A stretch of DNA of 16,278 bases, taken from contig CAMJXZ010000029.1 of the NCBI GenBank assembly GCA_946409855.1, forward strand, positions 1 through 16,278. The letters run 5' to 3'. Of this stretch, positions 1 through 6,500 are shown one piece after another. This stretch comes from an uncultured Clostridia bacterium (GTDB lineage: Bacteria > Bacillota > Clostridia > Christensenellales > Aristaeellaceae). Numbering within the stretch: the first letter of the stretch is position 1; every line of letters begins with the position of its first letter. Both the position numbers and the translations under genes were made by a program. The notes beneath the pieces are model-generated. The model did not search any database. It worked only from the letters and a program-made list of their open reading frames with translations, and was not told the DNA's origin.

Positions 1-1
1 C

Positions 2-430
2 ACCCTGGAAGACAAGAGCCTGGGCTGCACGCAGAAGGGCGGCACGGGCGAGGTGCAGGACGTGCTGCAGTACTGTGAGCACGTTCATCACAAGGGGCTC
101 AACCTCGTGTACGGCCCGGGCAACGACCTGTGCGCCATCACCGCGCTGATGGCCGCCGGCGCGCACCTGGTGCTGTTCACCACCGGCCGCGGCACGCCCG
201 TCGGCGCCCCGATCCCCACCGTCAAGGTGGCGACCAACACCGCGCTTTCGGAAAAGAAAAAGAACTGGATCGACTTTAACGCCGGCGTCCTGGCCCAGGG
301 CGGCACGATGGAGGAGACCACGGAAGCGTTCTTCCGCAAGATCCTGGCCGTCGCTTCCGGCGAAAAGACCCGCTCGGAAGAAAACGGCTACCGGGAGATC
401 GCCATCTTTAAAGACGGCGTCACCCTGTAA
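2..430 (+). CDS. uxaA: Altronate dehydratase (UxaA family), C-terminal part; 5' end outside window
   Basis: The open frame is already running at base 2 and gives 142 residues to the TAA at 428-430, so the start and most of the protein (family members are about 490-500 aa) lie upstream. The visible part begins TLEDKSLGCTQKGGTG and continues through GPGNDLCAITALMAAGA, LVLFTTGRGTP and EKKKNWIDFNAG. These are the conserved C-terminal blocks of UxaA/GarD-type sugar-acid dehydratases. The family removes water from D-altronate to give 2-dehydro-3-deoxy-D-gluconate in galacturonate breakdown, a cytosolic step. A galactarate dehydratase (GarD) would share these blocks; altronate is the likelier substrate, but the fragment does not settle it. 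The GTG at 53 is an internal codon, not a start. No classic U-tailed terminator follows; the hairpin element at 448-565 begins 17 bp after the stop. Confidence 0.9.
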   Translation, partial: TLEDKSLGCTQKGGTGEVQDVLQYCEHVHHKGLNLVYGPGNDLCAITALMAAGAHLVLFTTGRGTPVGAPIPTVKVATNTALSEKKKNWIDFNAGVLAQGGTMEETTEAFFRKILAVASGEKTRSEENGYREIAIFKDGVTL

Positions 431-447
431 GGGGCAGGGCCCGGGAA

Positions 448-565
448 GAAACCTCATCCGGCCCTCCGGGCCACCTTCGAGGGGAAGGCGACATTCGTGC
501 CCGGCGGGTCCAAAAGCCTTCCCCGCTGGGGAAGGTGGACTGCGAAGCAGGCCGGATGAGGTTTC
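448..565. repeat. Nested palindromic intergenic element (MITE/REP-like)
   Basis: The element has perfect 16-bp outer inverted repeats, GAAACCTCATCCGGCC at 448-463 and its complement at 550-565. Inside are a second pair (CCACCTTC 471-478 with GAAGGTGG 531-538) and a third pair (GGGGAAGGC 481-489 with GCCTTCCCC 516-524). The whole 118 bp can fold into one long interrupted hairpin. It has no coding capacity. Its form, with CCTCATCCGGCC ends and CTTCCCC/GGGGAAG cores, resembles dispersed intergenic repeats I know from gut Firmicutes. It could also help end transcription after the dehydratase gene. Confidence 0.75.
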
Positions 566-599
566 TCGTTGAACTGATACTGGTTTTCACCTAATCCAT

Positions 600-636
600 G
601 CACATCTGTGGGTGCCTTTTGCGCCATCTCTGTGTC
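600..636. repeat. 37-nt dispersed repeat, copy 1
   Basis: This stretch matches 9627-9663 at 32 of 37 positions without gaps. All five differences are transitions, and the last 20 bases (TTTTGCGCCATCTCTGTGTC) are identical. Both copies lie in noncoding DNA upstream of a gene. No function is known to me. Confidence 0.65.
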
Positions 637-665
637 TTCCGGGGCCTGCCGGCCCGCTGTTCGGT

Positions 666-690
666 GAAAATGATCCACTGGATCATTTTC
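666..690. repeat. 25-bp near-perfect palindrome
   Basis: The arms GAAAATGATCCA (666-677) and TGGATCATTTTC (679-690) are perfect complements around a single C. No T-run follows on either strand, so it is not a standard terminator. It sits between the 37-nt repeat and the caspase-like gene. It may be a dyad binding site or part of another dispersed repeat. The rest of the 566-784 gap shows no other clear signal. Confidence 0.6.
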
Positions 691-801
691 CGGGCCCTCA
701 CAGCCCTCGCCGACCTTCGGGTACGCTTTCGGATGCCTTCCTTGATCTGACGCAAAATCCATCCCACATCTGCACATGTTCTAGATGAAAATCAGTATGA
801 A

Positions 802-830
802 TTCATTTTATGTGCCCTGCCCTGTAAGAT
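802..830 (+). promoter_or_regulatory. Weak candidate promoter of caspase-like gene
   Basis: TTCATT (802-807) and TAAGAT (825-830) are separated by 17 bp. Both hexamers match the sigma-A consensus only partly. Transcription from here would begin near 837, downstream of the upstream in-frame ATGs at 785 and 833, which fits the TTG start at 857. Confidence 0.3.
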
Positions 831-841
831 CAATGCATCGG

Positions 842-849
842 AAAGGGGA
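842..849 (+). promoter_or_regulatory. Ribosome binding site deciding the TTG start
   Basis: AAAGGGGA lies 8 nt before TTG 857. No comparable site precedes ATG 785, and ATG 833 lies upstream of the site, so this supports the signal-peptide-proximal start. Confidence 0.6.
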
Positions 850-856
850 AAACAAA

Positions 857-2956
857 TTGAAAAAATGGTTTTGTCTGCTGCTGTCGCTGACGCTGCTGCT
901 GGGCTGCATGGCGGCGCCGGCCGGCGCGGATACGGGGATGTACGAACGCATCCTCCAGAAAGTCCGTCCCACGGCCACGCCCGAACCGGCGGCGGAAGAA
1001 GAAACGGCGCCGCCTTCCGGAACGCCCGTGCCGGAAGTGTCCGGGCCGGAAGCGTCCGCGCCGGAAACGGAGGAACCCGCCGGGAAGGATGCCCCGTCGG
1101 ACGCTGAGCCGGACGGGTTTGCCGGCGGGTACATCCGGGTGCCGGCCGGTACCCCTGCCTACGGCAAGGTGAACGCCGCGTCGCCGGCCGGGTATTTTGC
1201 CGAAGACGCCCATGCCTGGGCGGATCCCGCCGGGCGGGGATGGGCGAAAATCTCCTTTGCGGACAAGGCGAAAAAATCCGTCCGGACGCTTTATCTGCCC
1301 CTTGCCGGCGTGAAGGTCCTTTCCGGCGCGGAAACCACGAAGCTGACGGTTTCCCTGATGATGGCCAAAGCGGCCAAGCAGGACGGCCATTATCTGCCGA
1401 CCGCGAAATTTTCGGAAGCCTCCGGTACCGCGGTGCCCAAAGTGACCCCGACGCCAAAACCCACCCGGGTGCCCGCGCCCACCGACGCGCCGCCGGCGCC
1501 GACCGCTCCGGCCGCGCCGACGGAGGAGCCGACCGGCTTTGCTTCCTGTTATCTGTCGATTCCCGCCGGAACGGAAGGATACGCGAAGGCCGCCCTGTCC
1601 GCCCGCGTCGGGTATTTCCCGAAGGCCGCCACCGTGTACGCCGAAGAAATGGGAAACGGGTGGTTCAGGGCGTATTACGCGGATACCGCGACCAGGAAGG
1701 CCGCTTCCGTCTGCATCTGTCCCGCGGAATTCAAGGTGCTTTCCGGTACCGAAACCGAGAAAATGACGGCGCTGCTCCTTCTGGCCAAAGCGCCGGTCCG
1801 TGACGGCCATCCGCTGGCCAACGCGGAGTTTAAAAAGACATCCGGGACGATGACGCCCTCCCCGACGCCCGCGCCGGCCCTGTCGGTCGCTGTCAGCGTC
1901 AGCGCCTGGGAGGTCAGCCTGGGCGACCAGGTGGTTTTGACCGCTTCCGTGCAGGGGGCGGAAGGGAAAAACGTCCTCTGGCAATGGGAGTGCAGCCTGG
2001 ACGGACGGTCCGACTGGAAGTCCCCGGGGCTGCCGGGCGAACAGACCGAGACCCTGTCCTTCGGGGCGACGAAGGGGCTGCTGGCCTTTTCCTACCGCTG
2101 CAGGGCCGTCGTCGGCAAAAAGACCCTGTACAGCGAGCCGGTCAAAGTCCGCTGGGACGGCACACAGGCAATGCCGGTGTACCGGGCGCTTCTGATCGGC
2201 CAGAGCAATTACGCGGCGCCGCTGTCCCGCCTGACCGGCACCGTCCACGACGCCAACACCATGGCCGGCATGCTGAGCGGCCTGACCAATTCCTTCAGCA
2301 CCCGCGTGGTGACGGACCGCACCGCTTCCCAGATCCGGTCGGACATCCGTTCCGCCTTTGCCGGCGCGGCCCCGCGGGATGTATCCCTGCTGTTCTACAG
2401 CGGCCACGGCTGCGCCGACGAAGGCGCGGAGCGGGGCGCGCTGATGGGCGTGGACGGGTCGAAGCTGACCATGGCATCCCTGGCCAGGGAGCTGAGCCAG
2501 GTCAGCGGCCGGGTGATCGTGGTGTTCGACAGCTGCTACAGCGGCGCTTCGGTCAGCGAAAAGGGAAGCGTCAGCGAAGAAACGCTGTCCGCCATCCTCT
2601 CCGGCGTGGTATCGGCTTTTTCCTATTATAATAAGCGGTCTTCGGACGTGAAGGCCGGCGAACTGGCGGACGGCAAATTCGTTGTGCTGGCCGCGGCCAG
2701 GATCGACGAACTGTCCGGCGAAACGCGGATCAACGGCTACCGCTGCGGGATATTCACCTACGCGCTGACCATGGGCATGGGCTGTAGCTATCCAAGCGGC
2801 GCCTATATGGGCGTCATGCCCGCGGACGACGGGGACCTGCAGGTGACGCTGGGAGAAATCTACCAGTACGCCTACCGGGAAGCGCTGCGGCTGTATCCCA
2901 TGCAGCACGCGGTCTGCTACGGCAACCGGGCGGAGGTGCTGTTCAGCCGGAAGTAG
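857..2956 (+). CDS. Secreted caspase-like (C14) protein with duplicated N-terminal modules
   Basis: This is a 699-aa protein if it starts at TTG 857. That start places LKKWFCLLLSLTLLLGC at the N-terminus as a signal peptide, and AAAGGGGA at 842-849 gives an 8-nt spacing. Earlier in-frame ATGs at 785 and 833 would bury the signal peptide. Cleavage could be lipoprotein type at LLGC or signal peptidase I type after AGA. In order follow: a Pro/Thr/Glu-rich linker (about 38-88); a first module of about 100 residues (89-188, starting AGGYIRVPAGT); a P/T-rich linker; a second copy (229-330, starting ASCYLSIPAGT); an Ig-like segment (about 341-435); and a caspase-fold domain from 439. The catalytic dyad is visible as His517 in YSGHG and Cys560 in DSCYSG, typical of C14 peptidases. 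It is therefore probably an active cysteine peptidase acting outside the cell. Substrate and activation are unknown; the modules may bind cell wall, but I do not recognise them. Confidence 0.85.
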   Translation: MKKWFCLLLSLTLLLGCMAAPAGADTGMYERILQKVRPTATPEPAAEEETAPPSGTPVPEVSGPEASAPETEEPAGKDAPSDAEPDGFAGGYIRVPAGTPAYGKVNAASPAGYFAEDAHAWADPAGRGWAKISFADKAKKSVRTLYLPLAGVKVLSGAETTKLTVSLMMAKAAKQDGHYLPTAKFSEASGTAVPKVTPTPKPTRVPAPTDAPPAPTAPAAPTEEPTGFASCYLSIPAGTEGYAKAALSARVGYFPKAATVYAEEMGNGWFRAYYADTATRKAASVCICPAEFKVLSGTETEKMTALLLLAKAPVRDGHPLANAEFKKTSGTMTPSPTPAPALSVAVSVSAWEVSLGDQVVLTASVQGAEGKNVLWQWECSLDGRSDWKSPGLPGEQTETLSFGATKGLLAFSYRCRAVVGKKTLYSEPVKVRWDGTQAMPVYRALLIGQSNYAAPLSRLTGTVHDANTMAGMLSGLTNSFSTRVVTDRTASQIRSDIRSAFAGAAPRDVSLLFYSGHGCADEGAERGALMGVDGSKLTMASLARELSQVSGRVIVVFDSCYSGASVSEKGSVSEETLSAILSGVVSAFSYYNKRSSDVKAGELADGKFVVLAAARIDELSGETRINGYRCGIFTYALTMGMGCSYPSGAYMGVMPADDGDLQVTLGEIYQYAYREALRLYPMQHAVCYGNRAEVLFSRK

Positions 2957-3077
2957 CCGGCGGACGGCGCGGGCGGTCCGTGCCGGGGAATGTGCCGAAA
3001 ATTACAGAAATTCGCAAATAAAATTTCACATCCGTAACATAATTCATAATTTGCGCAAAAACAATGACCTACATTTG

Positions 3078-3112
3078 AGCGGCTGTTCCCATTGCGGGGA
3101 CAGCCGCTTTTT
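3078..3112 (+). terminator. Intrinsic terminator, probably for the caspase-like gene
   Basis: The arms AGCGGCTGTTCCC (3078-3090) and GGGGACAGCCGCT (3096-3108) pair with one G-T wobble around a 5-nt loop and are followed by a short T-run (3108-3112). It lies about 120 bp after the stop at 2956, an unusually long distance. Confidence 0.7.
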
Positions 3113-3263
3113 GCGAAAACACTTGATAAATACAAGGTTTTAACCGGCTTTCCGGGATGCGGAAAGAATCGGCGGAGGAAAAAATCATATTACGGAATTA
3201 TTACAAAAAACAAAACGAATTGTTAACTAATATGAAATATTAAGAAACAATGAACAAAAAAGG

Positions 3264-3291
3264 TTGAAAAATCACGAGATTGATATATAAT
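3264..3291 (+). promoter_or_regulatory. Sigma-A-like promoter of the adhesin transcript
   Basis: TTGAAA (3264-3269) and a consensus TATAAT (3286-3291) are separated by 16 bp in AT-rich surroundings. Predicted transcription start is near 3298, leaving a leader of about 248 nt before the adhesin ATG at 3546. Confidence 0.7.
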
Positions 3292-3295
3292 AAAA

Positions 3296-3431
3296 CTGCC
3301 ATAAAAGTTGAGGCACTTCTTTTCGTGTACCGATTCGTTATGGCAGACCGGCGGGAGATGACAATTTGTTGCTGAAATATGACAGATTGGTGTCATTTCC
3401 CGCCCAACCAGCCGGGCGCGGGAGCGTCCGG
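3296..3431 (+). ncRNA. Structured 5' leader of adhesin mRNA (candidate cis-regulatory RNA)
   Basis: Three consecutive helices start at the predicted transcript end. P1 pairs CTGCCATAA (3296-3304) with TTATGGCAG (3338-3346), 9 bp. P2 pairs GGCGGGAGATGACA (3350-3363) with TGTCATTTCCCGCC (3391-3404), 14 bp with one G-U pair. P3 pairs CCGGGCGC (3412-3419) with GCGTCCGG (3424-3431), with one G-U pair and a GNRA-type loop GGGA. Inside the P1 loop, GGCAC (3312-3316) can pair with GTG and CC of 3325-3331. I do not recognise a known riboswitch class; in particular the c-di-GMP-I consensus, a common regulator of clostridial adhesins, is not evident. A structured leader is well supported, but a ligand-sensing role is inference. 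Confidence 0.5.
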
Positions 3432-3532
3432 ACAGAAAAAACGCAATTTCCGGGCCTGCAGGGAGTTTCCCTCTTCCGTTTGACTGAATATGAGCAATCC
3501 TTCAGCAGGGCGTGCTGCAGCCATTGCAGAGT

Positions 3533-3537
3533 AGGAG
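3533..3537 (+). promoter_or_regulatory. Ribosome binding site of the adhesin
   Basis: AGGAG ends 8 nt before ATG 3546. It fixes the start there rather than at the in-frame TTG at 3366, which lies within helix P2 and has no such site. Confidence 0.7.
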
Positions 3538-3545
3538 TAGAAGCT

Positions 3546-6500
3546 ATGAGGAAAAACATCAGCCTGATCGTCACCTTCCTGGCCGTACTGGCATTGTGCG
3601 CTGCGGGGCCGGGTCTGTTCGGCGCGGGCGGCGGGAACGCCGCGCTGGCCGAACGGGGCGGGAGCTCCGCCGGTTATACGGTGGATTATACCTGGCAGGG
3701 TGCCACTTACTCTGTGCGGGGCCAAAGCAGCTGCGCCCTGAACAGCATCCTGTACCGCCTGGGCATCAGCGGGGAGACCGAGCACGTCCGGCTGGATCTT
3801 GCGGCCGGCGACGAGATCGAAGGCGCGCTGACGCTGTCCAGGGAAGGAAACGACTGGTATCTGACCAGCAGGGTCCCCTTTGACAGCACCTACCTGCTGA
3901 CGGCTGTGGTGGACGGACAGAACGTTGTGCTGAAAGTGACCGACGCGGTGATGGAGGACAGCTCTTCCGCGTTTGAACTGCGCCACGGCCCCCAGGAAAG
4001 GCTGATTGTCCGCTTTACCGACGAACAGGGCGAACCCATTGATTTCTCCCTTGTGGAAGGGCATTATTATCTGGCCGGCTATGTGACCGTCAACGGCACG
4101 GTGGGGACGAAGCGCGTCCCCCTCACCTACGGGCGTCTGATGGAGGTTCAGGGCGATACCGCGGTGGAGGAAGCCGCGGAAGACGCCGGTCTGCGCTGGT
4201 CGTCCTTCACCGGCTACGGCTACGCGCAGGGATATACCCTTTCTTCCTATGTGTTTGAAGAAAAATACAGCCCCTCCGGCAATTTCGGCCTCTACGTCCA
4301 CGGGCAGGACAGCGCGCTGACGCTGACCATGGATGAGGAAGGCACCATCGCCGGCGGCAGGATGCTGGGCGTGGGCGACCCGGTGGGGGCCTACGTGATC
4401 CGGCGGATCGACAATGAAGAAACCGCTCCGGAAGCAAACGGCATCCGGAACCTGACCGTCACCTACGTGCTGGGCGGGGCAGGGGCCGCGTCTGAAGCGG
4501 CGGCCGAAGAAGCGCCTGAAGAAGAAGAACCCGCCGCCGAAGCGGCCCAGGAAGAGCCCGCCGCCGAACCGGCCGCGGCCGAAGTGAAGGAAGCCATGCC
4601 GGTGCCGGTGGTGACGGAAGAAGAACTGCCCGAAGCCGCGCCGGAAGAAGCCGCGCCCGAAGCAGAGCCCGAAGCCGGAGTGAAGCAGGCCGTGCCGGTG
4701 CCGGTGGTGGCGGAAGAAGAGCTGCCGGAAGAAACCGCGGCTGAGGAGGAACCCGCCGCGGCGTCCGCGAAGGATGCCCTCCATGAGGTGACGATCGTAG
4801 AGGCGGTTCCCGATGCGCCGGAAGAAGTGCCGACCGTCGAATACCCCATCGTCAAGGTATGGCGTGACGAAAACAACCGGGACGGCGTCCGTCCCGAATA
4901 TGTCCTGGTGCAGCTGTACGCCGACAAGCAGCCCTGCGGGGAGCCCGTGAAGCTGACCGGCGGCAATACCGAGATGTACTGGCCGTATACCTTTACCGGC
5001 CTGCCCCAGTTCAGCAGGAGCGGCAAAGAGATCGTCTACGAAGCCAGGGAAATCGCCCTGGGCGACCTGGTCTGGCGGGACGGCGTCGCGCCGGGCTGGT
5101 ACAGCGGAAACGCCCTGCTCTACACCTCCTGGTACGAGGCCGGGACCAAAGAGGTCAACGGCCGGCACCAGCTGGTCAACCAGCACGAGATCGAGCGGAT
5201 CGATATTGAGGTAGTGAAGTCCTGGGCGGACGTCAGCAACCGGGACGGCGTCCGGCCCACCTCCGTCACCCTGACGCTGTACGGGGACGGTTATCCCATG
5301 CAGGAAAACGGCAACGCCGTGACCGTGACCCTGAACGGCGTGGCGGAAACGGGCCTGCCGGACGTGGAGCGCGGTGAAAAAGCGCCCTGGGTCGCGACCT
5401 TTGCCCACCTGCCCAAATACAGGCCGGGCGAAGTCCGCCAGGAAATCGTCTATGGTGTCCGGGAAACGTCCATGTCCACCAGCGGCACCTACTGGCGCAG
5501 CACCGACGGCCTCAAGTGGACCTGCAGCCTGTCCGCCAACCCGTACGTGTCCTCCGGCTGGGCCACGAAGGAAAACAATTTCCGGATCACCAATACCTAC
5601 CAGCCGCAGACGACCGGCGTGACCCTGGTCAAGGTCTGGGAAGACGGGGACAACCGGGAAGGCCTGCGTCCGGCGTCGGTGGAAGCGGTGCTGCTGCGCA
5701 ACGGCGAAAAGGTGGATACCTTCGTCCTGAGCGAGCAGAACCACTGGACCGTGTCCCGCAAGGGCCTGTATAAATATGAAGACGGCGAGCTGATCCAGTA
5801 CACCTGGCAGGAAAGCCCGGCGGAGTACTATCAGGAAGACGCCGAAGCCCGGAAGGCGGAACTCAGCGAGGACGGCAGCGAGACCGTCACCACCATCGTC
5901 AACACCCTGGACGGGGCGCTGACCCGGGTCAGCGTCCGCCACGTCTGGAACGACAACGCGGACGAGGACGGTCTGCGCCAGGAGACGGTTGTCCGGCTGA
6001 TGAAGCAGGCGGGCGCGGGCGAAGCGTCCGTGCAGGCCTCCGCTGTCCTGGGCACCGCGGATACCGCGGAGGGCCAGTGGTCCGTCACCTTCGAAAATCT
6101 GCCCGTCTACGATAAGGGCGAGATCGCCGTTTATTCCGTGGAAACGGACGCGCCGGAAGGCTACACGGCCGAAATCACCGGCAGCGCGGAAGAGGGCTTT
6201 GTCATCGTCTACACCCACGTTCCGCAGAAGCTGGCCGCCTCCGTGCTCAAGCGCTGGGCGGACAAGGACAATCAGGACGGCAAGCGTCCCGCTTCCGTGA
6301 CCGTTGTCCTGTACGCGGACGGGGAAGCCGCCGCCACCGCCGAACTCAGCGACGGGAACAACTGGGGCGCGGCCTTCATCGAAATGCCGGTCTACCGGGC
6401 CGGGAAGAAAGTCGTTTACACGGTGGAAGAACTGCTGCCGGACGGCTGGACGAAGAACAAGGACGTCTGGCAGTACGGCGAGGACGCGGACAGCCGCTAC

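Larger units (their letters stand above)
2957..3545. other. 589-bp noncoding region between caspase-like gene and adhesin
   Basis: No credible gene lies here. After a GC-rich 40 bp the sequence turns strongly AT-rich, especially 3001-3060 and 3180-3295, unlike the flanking genes. It contains a terminator (3078-3112), a promoter (3264-3291) and the structured adhesin leader (3296-3545). The roughly 150 bp between terminator and promoter show no motif I recognise. Their AT-richness could act as an UP element or a binding region for a nucleoid protein. Confidence 0.7.

Noticed and set aside
454..777. A 107-codon minus-strand frame in the first intergenic region
   Set aside because: It runs through the palindromic element and the dispersed repeat; no start signal and no protein-like features.
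830..2908. A 692-codon minus-strand open frame opposite the caspase-like gene
   Set aside because: It is a shadow frame rich in His, Arg and Gly, as expected from antisense reading; the plus strand has the catalytic motifs.
3379..3483. A 34-codon leader peptide frame in the adhesin leader
   Set aside because: It has no ribosome binding site and its codons overlap the helices P2 and P3; structure explains the sequence better.
3366..3545. A 60-codon N-terminal extension of the adhesin
   Set aside because: It would bury the signal peptide and start inside a leader helix; AGGAG before ATG 3546 fixes the start.
3296..3545. Known c-di-GMP or other standard riboswitch
   Set aside because: The consensus blocks I know for these classes were not found, so only an unnamed structured leader is reported.
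4584..4732. Repeated acidic linker as a possible tandem repeat or CRISPR-like array
   Set aside because: Only two diverged 32-residue coding copies exist, in frame within the adhesin; this is a protein linker duplication.
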